The notes beneath the pieces were generated by a model. That model had not been told where the DNA came from, searched no databases, and was given only the letters and a program-made list of their open reading frames with translations. Both the position numbers and the translations under genes were made by a program. This document shows, in pieces, positions 1-10,965 of a DNA stretch of 64,000 bases. Each line of letters opens with the position of its first letter. Position 1 is the stretch's first letter. Location of the stretch: positions 86,547,021 to 86,611,020 of the forward strand of contig CM041297.1 in the NCBI GenBank assembly GCA_023052935.1, written 5' to 3'. Origin of the DNA: Piezodorus guildinii (taxonomy: Eukaryota; Arthropoda; Insecta; Hemiptera; Pentatomidae).

Positions 1-362
1 TTAATTTTCAAGATTTAAAGAAATCTTTTTTAAAATAGGTTATATGAAAAAAAAAAACTTGGTACCGGCAACACGAAATAAAAAAATACTTAAAAACAAT
101 ATTTTTTTGTTATTTCTCCTTTAATTGGTTGTCAAATTTTTCCAAATTGTATATTTAGCTGTTTTTAATCAATGCTAATAAGATGGCACGATTCATTGCT
201 TGAAATATATACAATTAATTGTACTTTTTAGAAAGAAAATTTTTAATAAATAGGCATTTAAACCTTGTTCGACTATTTCAATCTGAATGAAACCTACGGG
301 ATATTAAAGCCCATTAGATTATACATCAATATTGCCAGTTAAGCCGAAATCGTTAGTATACA
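1..362 (-). repeat. RepA dispersed repeat, partial copy at window edge
   Basis: This is the inner part of the recurrent repeat called RepA here, in minus orientation and running off the left edge. It shares with the copies near 28.8 kb, 43.0 kb and 48.4 kb the path 'tatcaaattc..., tatatttag..., ctatttcaatctgaatgaaacc, attaaagcccatta'. No open frame supports a protein. Similarity stops near position 362, after a segment matching 'tacatc..atattg'. The family is recognised only by comparing copies inside this window; its class is unknown. Confidence 0.6.
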
Positions 363-547
363 AAACTGTTGAGTACATAAGTAAAATATAATGTACTCTA
401 AAGGAAAGCGGAGTACATTTTGCACTTCGCAGTGTCTAGCTACTAAGGCTTTTTTTTTTTTTTTTTCTTTTTGTATTATGTTATGAATAGAAAGAATTAA
501 ATATCGTATAATAATTTACAGCGTTTTTTTTTTTTTTCACCAACCTA

Positions 548-1346
548 TATGAAATATATACTAAGGGAAACTATTGCGATCGTGAAAATTTCAGAATTCC
601 AGTTCTCATTGAAAATGCACGTTTTAGGGTCTTATAATACTAAATAACCAAGTCGCACAAAAAGGTGTGTGTTTGTGTGGTTAGACTAGCACGAAAACGA
701 AAAATTATACGAAACTGAAATTTCTTATTTAGGACAACTATACGCCCGAAACTTTTTCGTCTATGTTGGTGAACCAAAAGAGCAACTTTTGACCATGCAT
801 TTTGCCTGCATGCATTCTACATTGATGTAAAATTTTAATGAGTTTTAATATCATGTAGGTTTCAGTCTGATTGAAATAGTCTGACAGGGTTTAAATACCA
901 ATATTTTGAATTCTATCTCAGTGAAGTACTTCGAGTTTGTAAATTTTATAAAAATAGTCATATCATTTTTACTTAATATAAAAGTTGAACAAATTTGATA
1001 CTCAACTGGAGGAGAAAAGAGGAAAGATGTTGTTTTAGGTAATTTTTTTGTTTTCCTGAACTATAGAATAGTAAAATAGATGTAAAATATACCGTTGAAA
1101 AACTAAAAATTTCAGAAAAAAAATATCTTTCACACAAAATTGTAAAAGTTAATGGAGAGTGTAAAAGTCGATATTACTAACTGATAGTTTTAGATAATAT
1201 AATCCATTATTTAATAAAACACATATTTATAACCAAAATCAATATGTTTAACTCCTTATTAATTTCACTTATTTTCTCTCTTTGAAAATTCTTTAACTGA
1301 TTTTTAAAACGGAGGTAAGTGAAAGTCGGGTTTTGCGAACATGAGA
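548..1346 (+). repeat. RepA dispersed repeat copy
   Basis: Plus-strand copy. It opens with the family's 'tatatactaagggaaa..attgcgatcg' end and closes with 'ggaggtaagtgaaagtcggg' plus a T run. Shared internal blocks include 'ctagcacgaaaacgaaaaat', 'tatacgcccgaaac', 'gaaatagtctgac' and 'taatataccgttg'-like words. No coding frame is seen. It is divergently oriented to the copy at the left edge. Confidence 0.65.
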
Positions 1347-2200
1347 CTTTTTTTTCGTTCATAGTAATGAAGAAGATATAATCAACATGAACTGTACAAT
1401 TTTTCTGAATGAATACTTATTCCTGTGCTTCTAGAGAAGGAGGCTGTGATATACACGCACTTAAGACCACCCAGTGCGTCAGGGTGGGTAAGAGAATAGA
1501 TCTCTGCGGGAGGTAGATAAGGGTAGGATAGAAACTATAAATCTGTACTGATTGGAGTTTTGATGGATCGGAAGACATTTTTTTATTTATTTTATTTTTT
1601 AAATATTTCATAATAGTTTAAAATTATATTTTTTAGGAATGTAAAAAGCAGAGAATATGCCATTTGTGGATAGTATTCTGTAGAGTTTAGGTTGCGTCTT
1701 TAGAAGAAATTCAGCTGACTTAAAATACTTCTCACAGCATTGAAACATGGCTTTAGAGCTGAACTGAAAATAAATTCCAATAAGTCCTATAAGATCATTT
1801 TTATTTCTAAATCTATGACGTCTTGCTCCACTATATGCTCTACCAATATTCCACATGTTTCTGTTGAAGAGCTATAGATTTATCACAAAAGGCTGAAGTG
1901 AACACACCGATAAGTGAAACACTTGGCAAACCATCCAAACTTGGAAGATGCTAGAAATAGTTCATTAATATTACCATTATCTGACTGATTAAGAGGATCG
2001 TGTACCTACTAAATTCTGAAATCCCTCCTACTTCCAATGGGTGATAAATATATTATAAATTTTAAATGCTTCTTATAATTCCCTGATAAAACCATCTAGA
2101 AACTTTGAATTCCAAATTCACTCACAAATCCATTATCGTTTACAGTCATACCAAGACTTACATATTGTAATGAACAAATGCTGTTCAGTAGAGATGGTTT
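1347..2200. other. No gene seen; AT-rich unassigned sequence
   Basis: Apart from a mildly GC-richer patch around 1430-1530, I see no coding pattern, terminal repeats or match to another part of the window. The short frames here lack any recognisable domain. Confidence 0.5.
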
Positions 2201-2204
2201 TTTT

Positions 2205-3185
2205 TGCTGTATATAAGCGACAGATGCTCAAACTGTTATTATTGTCTATTTATATTATTTGTCTCTATTGTATTAATTTATCGCATCTTATTCAAAATAG
2301 ATATGAATGGCATAGTTCCTATTGCTCCCTTTTTTCACAGTCTGCTCTTCCTCTAGGTAGTATCCAAGGACCCATTCTTTACACAGTTTATACATCTGAT
2401 AACACATCCTAACACTTTTCTTTCTACCAATGCTGACGACACTTAGGTATTTTTAGTGGATAAATCCAGTTGTTGCTTCACACACTCTTCAATCCCATAT
2501 TAGAAACCTTGAAGTATGATGTCAGGATCAGAGGTGAAAAAGTAATTATAACAAATCTTACCAAATAACCTTCATCCTTCGTCGCAAACCTATGACTTCC
2601 TGTCCTAAATTATCCTTTAATTACACACCGCTAGTCCCTAGGACTCCACCTTCACAAACGTCTCATTTAGAATTCTCATAGAAGACTAAAACGAAAAGAA
2701 ATAGTCCGGCGTTTGTGATAACTTCAGCACTTACTGGAAGAACGCTCATACTACAAAAGGCTTATTTATTTATATTACATCATAATGCCGATATGGCCAT
2801 AAGGAGTAGCACTATTGTACTCTACTAACCTTTTGAATTCTTCTCGTATCCAATCCATAATCCTTTGTGAAATCCATAATTCTTCTTAATTTTTCAAGTA
2901 TAAACTTATCCGTATTCCTTCATGCTCCATATTTTTCTGAATTAGCCCGAACGAGATGCCTTCCATGATAAACTCCATTCCCATTTTAACGTACTAGTTT
3001 CAATCCTTGATTCCTCTGTAATCTTCTGAGACGTATGAAAAGAAGATGGCCACTGGACCTTCTAAGTTAGAACTATTATTACAGATAGTAATCTGTACAT
3101 GTATTTTATGTCATTGTTATATATTTCTATCACATTTACTTAAAGTATTTCTTAATATAGTTAAAATTTCAATTAATGTGTAAAA
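2205..3185 (+). pseudogene. Decayed Jockey-type LINE reverse transcriptase fragment
   Basis: An old, heavily mutated copy of the same kind of LINE as the full-length element at 6.2-11 kb. Around 2230-2400 the frame reads a segment aligning with the region before and through RT motif B; the intact 'GVPQGSVLGPVLY' is here 'ALPLGSIQGPILY'. About 50 bases later, gctgacgacact (NADDT) is the remnant of the FADD catalytic box, followed at once by a stop. Downstream pieces match the C-terminal region ('RRKPMTSCPKL', 'SRIQSIILC') and the last 'RRLKRRWPRDLL'-like residues near 3030. Many stops and frameshifts make it non-functional. Confidence 0.75.
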
Positions 3186-3419
3186 AAAGAAAACAAATAA
3201 GATACTGGATTTTATAAACATAAATTTGAGGTTGAAATCATTGACAAAGGAAATAGAGTTCAATGTTTATTATGATTTTATTGTTTCCTTTTATATTATA
3301 CTTAATATATTATTTTAAATTGTTTACTCTAAATCTTCTTTTTAAGTTATGAATATTTAGCATTAATTTATTATTTTTTCAGTAACTTAAAAACAGTGTT
3401 AATCGTGTTGTCACATCTA

Positions 3420-3720
3420 AGTCATCCTTCTAAAATCCTGAACATATTTTTCAACACCCCTCCAGTGGTGTGCGTCTTTTAAGACATTTTCCTCCAGCGA
3501 TCGATCAAAATGGATTCCCTCTTTTCGAAAACAAGCGAACTCCGCTAAGAAAAAAAAAAAAACTCCCTTAGGCTGAACATGTGCTCGGAAGTAGGGGATG
3601 ATAAGAGCAATATTCGGAGACATGAATGCCCCATAATTCAGTGATGGGCGGGGTAGTTCTAGAGGGGTCCTGCTACTTAATGCCAAGAGTCAGTCTTCGG
3701 GAGCAATCCTCATGTCTGGG
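3420..3720. other. GC-richer island, possible conserved non-coding element
   Basis: About 300 bases clearly richer in G+C than the flanks, with no domain-bearing frame. An 89-codon minus-strand frame covers most of it but matches no family I know. It is one of a series of similar islands in this window; a regulatory role is inference only. Confidence 0.3.
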
Positions 3721-4865
3721 GCTCAAAGATTTTGATCTTATATTAATACAATTTTTAAATAAATAACTATTTTTAAATAACTTATACAAAAAAAGTTATC
3801 ACACACGTCTGACACAAATTAAAAAAAAAAAAAAAAATCTGATGGACGCATCTCGTCTTCATTACTCACTTTCCTTCTTGAAATAATTGAGACTTCGATC
3901 TCCAAAAGTTATTAAAGGATATTTTTGACGAAAATGATATTTTACACATTTCTATTGGGATGGTTTAGTTTTATTAAAATTCGTCATCTGATTTCATCTA
4001 AAAAAAAAAAATGTTTTAATAATTTACACCAAAATTTTAGTCCTTTCCAAAAAGCATTAAATACTCGTTTGATTTCATCTCAAAACGTACCGTATCCTTT
4101 GTAAAAGTACAACCTTTCCGTTCAGGTCCTTTTAAAAAGTACCATAATTTCTATTATACAGCAGCACCACCAAATTCTCCTAATATATTACCTTTAATTA
4201 ATGATACTAATAATAGCATGTCTTGTATCACAGGTATTATTTTGATAGATTATTTAACCTAATAAATAGGTTTTAGGTTGTTTTATACAATTTGGTTTTA
4301 CTAAGTAAAATATTAACTTTTCAATAGAAAAGGGATCAAGTAAATTGGTTCGATAATAAACAAATGAGAGATGTTAGCGTTTCCTGTAAAATTTTCATTA
4401 AAATTAAAATGAGTGAATATAATGCATTTTTGAAATCAATGTATCAATTGTTAAAAGTTTAATATAGGTAATTGTTTAAATATTGAGCTTTCCGGCAGTT
4501 CATTCTTACTTTCATGTAAATTATTACTGTAGTCCAAACATTACTTTATTCAGCCTGAAAAAAGTATTTCAGCTTTAATTGATCATCAAATTTCTTCATA
4601 TTTAATCAATTTATTTTATTTTATTTTTCTTACAACCTAGTTAATGCTTTGAAAGGAACTGAAATGAAGATTCTACTCTCAAAGTCATTCTAGTTTTTGT
4701 TTTGATCTTTGTTTTGATTTGTCAAAAATCTCTAGAGTTATATTTATTTTTTTTTTTTACTAGTGAAAGAAATATTTTAACTCGGGCACCAACTGAGTCT
4801 TAGTCAGACTTTATAAATTTATTTCAAGCATGTATCATGTGGTGTGATTAGTGGTATTTTTATTT
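3721..4865. other. No gene seen; AT-rich sequence
   Basis: Long A and T runs and scattered stops in all frames. I recognise no repeat family, terminal repeat or coding remnant. Confidence 0.5.
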
Positions 4866-4879
4866 TATTTTTTATTTTA

Positions 4880-5215
4880 TATCCGTAGTAAAGCTGTAGG
4901 GCTCTACTAAACCAAGATTACTTCAATCATCCAATCCTCACAATCCAAAATCCTTTATAAAATCCTCAATGCTCCTTACTTTGCAATGAACAAAGTTATC
5001 CATAAAGACCTCAATGTTGCATATCTTGCAAAGAAACTCCAGTTCTACTGTTAACCACTAGTTTCAATATTTGCTTCGTCTTCATAAACTTTCCATTTCC
5101 AATTTATGAAAAGAAGATTGATCAGAGACCTTATACTATAAATATTTTTTGAGTGATGCCAATAGATGGTTTCTCTACATGTGTATCATGCATTTTCATA
5201 GTTCTACTCTCATTT
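4880..5215 (+). pseudogene. Short decayed Jockey LINE C-terminal fragment
   Basis: Translation of 4920-5030 gives pieces such as 'SSQSKILYKILNAPYFAMNK' and 'IHKDLN', which align with the C-terminal part of ORF2 of the full-length element ('FQSKVLRTIVNAPYYVTN', 'HHDLNIPF'). Stops interrupt it, and the end resembles the 3' tail of other decayed copies ('gaaaagaagattgatcagagacc'). It is 5' truncated, and an (AT)n tract follows closely. Confidence 0.7.
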
Positions 5216-5235
5216 ACTTGATGGGTTATCGATGA

Positions 5236-5318
<83 letters not shown>
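5236..5318. repeat. (AT)n microsatellite
   Basis: Roughly 80 bases of almost pure AT dinucleotide repeat with one phase break. It sits just after the LINE tail at 4880-5215. Confidence 0.95.
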
Positions 5319-5323
<5 letters not shown>

Positions 5324-5484
5324 TATCTTTGGTTTGTCTTTGTTGATGAAAGTAAAATATTTTTACTAGAAATATTTTTATAATATATATTATATATTAA
5401 ATACTTATAATATGTTGGATATTTCAGATTGTTAGTTCTAAACAAAATTAATATTATTTCAGTAATCGATATTTACCAGATAAA

Positions 5485-5950
5485 ATAAGAACTGACATTT
5501 TCCCTCGGTTGGTCTTTTCCGAGAAAATACAGGAGGAAGAGTTCTTGAAAGGAGACAAGAGGTCGCTCGGATTTCGGAAAAAGAGCTGGCTGAGCGACCC
5601 TCAAGACTCGGCTTACAAAGAAGGCCAATACCACCGGACACCGAGCTATTGAAGGGAGCTCTCCAAGACTACTGCCGTTCCTGTTTTATGAAAGAGAGTG
5701 GGGCTTTAATTTGGGGTCCACTGGCCCTCTTTGATCCTTGGCTAATTAGTAAAGACTTTTAATTAACATTCCTTTGTGTCCTTGGCCCTTTTCCTTTGGC
5801 TTCTAGGCAGGACAGATTAGAAGGGCGTCAGGTGTCCTGTGGTCTGTCCTTCCTACCCCTTCCAACTCCCTCCAGGTTTTTCGCCCCTTCGGAGGAAATT
5901 CTTTACTCTTTAAAGGAAAAAAAAAGATCCTGTCGAGGAAACCGATTTTC
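5485..5950. other. GC-richer island with TAATTA-type words
   Basis: Contrasts with AT-rich flanks. It contains 'ggctaattag' and 'cttttaattaac' around 5740-5770, typical of homeodomain-binding cores. Frames of 60 and 88 codons overlap it but show no domain. Read as a candidate conserved regulatory element; this is inference. Confidence 0.35.
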
Positions 5951-6155
5951 AGAATTCAATTCTGTCAGAATACTGCCTTCGAAAATATGGTTGTTGAAGA
6001 ATGATATAGCATTCAGTACTTATTACAAAAAAAATAATATTGCTAACATTTTTTTATCATGATAAAATGCAAGATAAGCAAGCTTTTAAAATTACAGAAC
6101 AATAAATTGATGGACTATAAATCTATTATAATATAAAAAACAAAACATATAATTT

Positions 6156-6167
6156 AATTTAATATGA
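6156..6167. repeat. Left target-site duplication of the full-length LINE
   Basis: The 12-mer aatttaatatga occurs here immediately before the LINE 5' end and again at 10954-10965 straight after its poly(A). The first two bases may belong to the A tail, so the secure part is the 10-mer tttaatatga. This sets the element's boundaries. Confidence 0.85.
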
Positions 6168-6478
6168 GAGTTCTGCGCATGCGCGTGAGTATTGCAGTCA
6201 TATTTCAAGTCGGCTCTCGGATTTCTTGCTTTTACAGTTGGATTTCACTTCAGCACAGTCTTGAAAACATCATCAGACTTCAGGATAACAACAACAGTTA
6301 TTATTGGAGCAAACAGCGGTAAGTTGTGATATAATTTACAGTGTAAAGTGAATGCTGAGTCACCTCTTCATATCAGCTGATTGCCAATAGCCCGGCAAGG
6401 CTGGTCTTGCTTAACTTTTTTTAAGTTATTGTTTTTTTCCCACATCTGGTTATTATTTAATTACTTTCTATACATGAA
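6168..6478 (+). promoter_or_regulatory. LINE 5'UTR with likely internal promoter
   Basis: The transcript of such elements must start at base 1 of the element, so the promoter lies inside it. The first bases include the 12-bp near-palindrome tgcgcatgcgcg (6174-6185), a match to the NRF-1/EWG-type site, followed by 'gcagtcat', which resembles an initiator. The rest of the leader has no long frame. The promoter role follows from known Jockey-type biology; the NRF-1 reading is inference. Confidence 0.55.
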
Positions 6479-7789
6479 ATGCGATATTATCATCAAGTAA
6501 TGTCCTCCAAAGCTTCAACTAAAAGATCTAGATCTAGTGGTTCAATCCCGTCACCTACAAAACAAAGACCCCGCCGTGATACTAATAAAAGATTAAATCT
6601 ACAAGCAACCCCTTCCGGTACTAATTCAGAATCTGAACCACAACCTGGCACATCGTCACAAGGGATGACTGACGAATCGCCGTTTTTCACCCCAAATCCT
6701 TTTCAGATTTTACATAATGAAAAAGAAAACATGGAATCTACTCCTATACCTAGTGAACCACGGCCTCCTCCAATATTTGTCAAAAATATTAGAAATTTCC
6801 AGTTGTTGTGTGCGCAATTGAACAAAATTACCGAATCTACCAGCTACTACTGTATGAGTAGAATCAATGATACCAAAATATCTCCTACTACTGCCGAGAC
6901 ATATAGAAAAATAGTGAAATACCTAACTGAAACCAAAGCAGATTTCCATACCTATCAGCTACGCCATGAGAGAGCTTTAAGGGTTGTAATCAGAAACTTA
7001 CACCCCTCGACACCAGTTGAAGCTATTAAAGAAGAACTAACGGAGATGGGCTATAAAGTGCGGCAAGTCACTAACGTCCTAAAGGATAAAATTCCTCTAC
7101 CTCTCTTTTTTGTGGATTTGGAACCAGCTGAAGGAGTTGAAAAAATCTATGACCTCAATAGATTGTACTATTCCAGTGTAAGAGTTGAAAAACCTTACAC
7201 AAAGAGAGAGATAATTCAGTGCCATAATTGTCAAGCATATGGTCATACTAAAAGTTATTGTCATCACATACCTCGATGCGTGAAATGCGGTGAACAGCAC
7301 AAGTCTGTGGAGTGTACAAAACCAAAATCAACACCAGCTGTATGTGCTCATTGCCTGAAAGACCACCCGGCCAACTATAAAGGATGCCAAATCTATAAGG
7401 AGCTGAGGACCAGGTTTCAAAAACCTCAAGTACTGGATGAAACAGCAAGACAAGTAAGAAACAGAAGAGAACCCTCAAAACTTATTGATGCCAATGTATC
7501 ATTTGCCCACCTACTTGGAGGTGGGAATCAAAGTACTGAAACCGTGGCCCTGCCGGAACTACAGAATGTACCTCAATCCATTCCACATATACCTCTTTCT
7601 CAAAATGTAACCAATCCTAAGAATCCTAATCCACCACAAATCTCTCATATTCCTCCTCCTTCAAACGCCACAGACCTTACCAGTTTGATGACATCCTTTA
7701 TTTCCGAAATTAAATCCCTTGTTATGCCCCTAATATCACTCCTTACGAATCTCGTAACAAATCTCATTCCTGCCTTAAAAAAACCATAA
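6479..7789 (+). CDS. LINE ORF1 protein (Gag-like, nucleic-acid binding)
   Basis: 436 residues. The first ~95 are Ser/Pro/Arg-rich with basic clusters, as in nucleic-acid-binding tails. Residues about 165-240 ('RALRVVIRNLHPSTPVEAIK' onward) match the domain that commonly precedes the zinc knuckles of arthropod Jockey Gag proteins. Three knuckles follow: C248-C251-H256-C261, C267-C270-H274-C279 and C289-C292-H296-C303. The last ~100 residues are Pro/Asn-rich. By family it binds the element RNA to form the ribonucleoprotein used in retrotransposition. ATG at 6479 gives the longest frame; Met8 (6500) is an alternative start. The stop abuts the ORF2 start. No internal break is seen. Confidence 0.9.
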   Translation: MRYYHQVMSSKASTKRSRSSGSIPSPTKQRPRRDTNKRLNLQATPSGTNSESEPQPGTSSQGMTDESPFFTPNPFQILHNEKENMESTPIPSEPRPPPIFVKNIRNFQLLCAQLNKITESTSYYCMSRINDTKISPTTAETYRKIVKYLTETKADFHTYQLRHERALRVVIRNLHPSTPVEAIKEELTEMGYKVRQVTNVLKDKIPLPLFFVDLEPAEGVEKIYDLNRLYYSSVRVEKPYTKREIIQCHNCQAYGHTKSYCHHIPRCVKCGEQHKSVECTKPKSTPAVCAHCLKDHPANYKGCQIYKELRTRFQKPQVLDETARQVRNRREPSKLIDANVSFAHLLGGGNQSTETVALPELQNVPQSIPHIPLSQNVTNPKNPNPPQISHIPPPSNATDLTSLMTSFISEIKSLVMPLISLLTNLVTNLIPALKKP

Positions 7790-10469
7790 ATGACCTCACC
7801 TAATTCCTTATCCATTCTCCTTTGGAATGCGAATGGTGTTAGAACTCACACTGACGAACTTACAGCCGTACTGCAGGACAAAAACATTGATGTTGCACTC
7901 ATTACTGAAACTAGACTAACCACTAAACAGTACTTTAAAATACCAGGATATACGACATACCGAACAGACCATCCAGACGGCAAAGCCCATGCCGGTACTG
8001 CTGTCATAGTCCGCCGATCCCTCACCCATCACTTACACCCAATTTCCGCCCACGATTACCTACAAGCAACTTCCATCGTTATCAAAACCTTTTCCTTTCC
8101 GCTTATCATCGCATCAGCATACTGCCCTCCTAAACATCCCATTTCCTCTGCCCAATTTGGATCCTTCCTCAACTCCTTGGGTAATCACTTCATTTTGGGT
8201 GCAGACTTAAACGCTAAGAACCAACAGTGGGGTTCTAGAACCACCAATTCTCGTGGACGGACATTGCAGTCTGCACTCAACTCCCGACGCTTTCATCTCC
8301 TACCTCCCGATTCTCCTACCTACTGGCCAACAGATCCTAACCGTAATCCTGACATCCTCGACTTCTTCACCCACAGCGGATTAGGCTCTCTGAATTTTTC
8401 CATAGCTCGCCTTGATGAACTATCCTCTGATCATAGTCCATTGATTCTAAATGTATCCATAACACCTATTCCTAAACCTATCCCACCGTCATTCATTAGG
8501 GGCTCTGTCAACTGGAACCTCTTCCGCGAAATTCTCACTAATGATATTGACCTCAGAGTGATTCTCAAAACCCCAAATGACCTTGACGACGCCGTATATT
8601 CCTTTACAACCGCTATTCAACAAGCCGCCTGGACTGCCTCCTCTCCCAAACAATCCCAAATAATTCCTTACAAAAGCCATTTACCACAACACCTGACAGA
8701 CCTCATCAACAGCAAACGTCGAGCTAGAACATTATGGCAACGCACCCGCCACCCAGAAGATCGCCGCTCCTATAATTTTTTTTGTAGAAAATTAAAGCGG
8801 GAGTTGGCGATCTTCCGTTCCCAATCCTACAATACCTACCTCTCCTCTCTCTCGACTCGTGACAATTCCCTGTGGAATGTCACGAAGAGAATCCTAAAAT
8901 CCCACACCATTTCCCATCCTCTCCGGCGCTGTGATGGTTCCTGGGCTGCTTCTGACAAGCATAAGGCCGAGGAATTCGCACAGCACCTTTCCAAAGTTTT
9001 TACTCCTCATCCAGAGCTTAATCCAACCCATACTGCAGCAGTTGAAGAGTTCCTCACGTCACCAATACCACTATCCTTACCACCTAAAGCAGTTAATCCC
9101 TCTGAGGTCAGATATCTTCTTAAAAAGCTTTCTCTACGCAAATCTCCTGGATACGATCTCCTTACTCCCCAAATCTTAAGACAACTTCCACCTAAAGCCA
9201 TTACATTCCTTACATATCTCTATAACTGTATCCTACGCACTACCTATTTTCCTCTCTTATGGAAACATTCAACTATGATCCTTTTCCTAAAACCAGGCAA
9301 ACCTTCTAACAACACGTCATCTTACAGACCTATCAGCCTACTTCCGATCCTCTCAAAAATTTTCGAAAAGCTCCTACTAAAACGAATCCTAGCCAAATTT
9401 CAAAATTTTCCTTCACATCAGTTCGGATTTCGTCCTCAACATTCCACGGTTTCAGCAAGGACTCCGAGTTGTAGACCACATTTCCTCCGCCCTTGAGTGC
9501 AAGGAGTATTGTTCGGGTGCCTTTCTGGACATAGCTCAAGCTTTTGACCGGGTGTGGCACCCGGGACTGCTCTTTAAGCTCAAAACCCATTTACCTCAAT
9601 CCTTATACCTAATCCTCCGATCCTATTTATCCAACCGCTCCTTCCGAGTTCGCTGTGGTTCCGAATTTTCCGAACAATATACTGTTGAGGCCGGTGTTCC
9701 TCAAGGCAGCGTCTTAGGACCCGTCCTCTACATCCTCTTCACCGCCGATATCCCTACCGACCCCAATACCTTTCTGGCAACATTTGCTGATGACACAGCC
9801 ATTTTATCATCCGATCCCGATCATGAAGCAGCATCGCTAAATCTCCAAAAGCACCTTTCCCTTGTCGAAGACTGGTGCAATGCTTGGCGCATTAAGGTGA
9901 ACGAAAGCAAATGCACTCACGTCACATTCACCCTTCGACGCAAATCCTGTCCAACGGTTAATTTCAATTCCATACCGCTTCCTTCCTCAGACACAGTCCG
10001 GTATCTCGGCTTTTTACTAGACAAAAGACTGACGTGGAACCCACATACAAGACTAAAAAGAAAAGAACTCAACCGCAGATTCGGCCAGTTATACAGACTA
10101 CTAAACAGAAAATCTCATCTTACAGTTGACAACAAATTACTAATATACAAGACAGTACTGAAACCTATATGGACCTACGGACTTGAACTGTGGGGGACAG
10201 CTAAACATTCTAACATTAAACGCATCCAATCCTTCCAATCCAAAGTCCTCCGAACAATAGTTAATGCTCCTTATTACGTTACCAACTGTACCCTACACCA
10301 TGACCTTAATATTCCGTTTGTTTTAGACCTGGTACCATCCAAATTTTCCAAATTTCATCAGAACCTTAGTCATCATCCTAACCCTCTAGCACAATCCCTA
10401 TCCAGCACCACCCATCCCTACAATCCTCCTCGAAGATTGAAACGGCAGTGGCCACGAGACCTATTGTAA
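7790..10469 (+). pseudogene. LINE ORF2: endonuclease + reverse transcriptase, one frameshift
   Basis: About 893 codons when read across the break, normal for Jockey ORF2. The N-terminal ~225 residues are an AP-type endonuclease: 'LLWNANG', catalytic Glu in 'ITETRL', 'GADLNAKNQQWGSR', and 'SSDHSPLIL' with the catalytic His. The RT begins around residue 430 ('RKSPGYDLLTPQIL') and continues with 'LKPGKPSNNTSSYRPISLLP', motif A 'FLDIAQAFDRVWH', motif B 'GVPQGSVLGPVLY' and catalytic 'FADDTAIL'. The tail ends 'PPRRLKRQWPRDLL'. One extra T in the gttt run at 9449-9452 shifts the frame, giving a stop at 9494-9496; the second part stays open to 10469. It nicks target DNA and primes cDNA synthesis. ATG at 7790 directly follows the ORF1 stop. 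Confidence 0.9.
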
Positions 10470-10918
10470 ACATTTAAACTGGAGTTCTGACAATGGTCAG
10501 ATCCTCCACTCATGTACGGTATGTTTGTGGCTACAGCGCCCTAACTCAGCCTCCACTGGCTCAGACCAGTGATGCGGCTGAGATAGAGGTGCTGGGATCT
10601 CTTGGATTCCGCTTTTTCCTCCACTTGTGGAGGAAAAAGCGCTTGCTGGGGTCCCTTTAGCAATTGTATATATTGTATATAGTTATGATTGTGTGTAAGA
10701 TGTTTATTTATTTGCCAACTTTTTGTTTATCTCAATAATAGGTTTATGTTTCGATTTGTTTTGTTTTTTATTTATTATTATTTTATTGTATATATTTGAA
10801 TTTATGTTATATTTTTTGAAATTTGACCATTATTATTATTTTCTGTATATATAGTATGAATGAGGTCTCTTATCAATATTATTATTGTTCATTTTGTAAC
10901 AAATTGTAATATATCTCA

Positions 10919-10955
<37 letters not shown>
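10470..10955 (+). other. LINE 3'UTR and poly(A) tail
   Basis: Non-coding tail of the full-length element. It includes a strong hairpin (10610-10641), AT-rich repeats and 'attattattgttcattttg' near 10880. This last word recurs in slightly changed form in the LINE tails at 33.6 kb and 37.9 kb. The signal aataaa overlaps the start of the A run at about 10918. Confidence 0.85.
10610..10641 (+). other. Perfect stem-loop in the LINE 3'UTR
   Basis: cgctttttcctccac and gtggaggaaaaagcg are exact reverse complements, 15 bases each, separated by tt. As RNA this folds to a 14-bp stem with a CUUG tetraloop. Some LINE reverse transcriptases recognise 3'-end stem-loops; that role here is inference. Confidence 0.85.
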
Positions 10956-10958
<3 letters not shown>

Positions 10959-10965
10959 AATATGA
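10954..10965. repeat. Right target-site duplication of the full-length LINE
   Basis: Second copy of aatttaatatga, directly after the poly(A); pairs with 6156-6167. Confidence 0.85.

Larger units (their letters stand above)
6168..10955 (+). mobile_element. Full-length Jockey-clade non-LTR retrotransposon (about 4.8 kb)
   Basis: Autonomous-type LINE in canonical order: 5'UTR (6168-6478), ORF1 with three CCHC zinc knuckles, ORF2 with apurinic-type endonuclease then reverse transcriptase, a 3'UTR of about 450 bases, a polyadenylation signal (aataaa at about 10918) and about 36 A residues. Target-site duplications flank it exactly. It has no RNase H domain, which fits the Jockey clade. ORF1 is intact; ORF2 is split by a single-base frameshift near 9452. 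Many truncated relatives lie elsewhere in the window. Near-intact state, long pure A tail and clean duplications suggest recent insertion. Confidence 0.92.

Noticed and set aside
3417..3686. 89-codon minus-strand ORF as a gene
   Set aside because: No domain, contains a low-complexity Phe run from a poly(A) tract, and lies in a GC island where long frames are expected by composition.
5459..6062. ORFs of 60 and 88 codons around 5.5-6.1 kb
   Set aside because: No domains; the composition of the GC island and a poly(A) stretch explains them.
7248..7478. Antisense ORFs within the LINE (also 6493-6690, 8489-8680, 9333-9590)
   Set aside because: Shadows of the well-supported ORF1/ORF2 coding strand.
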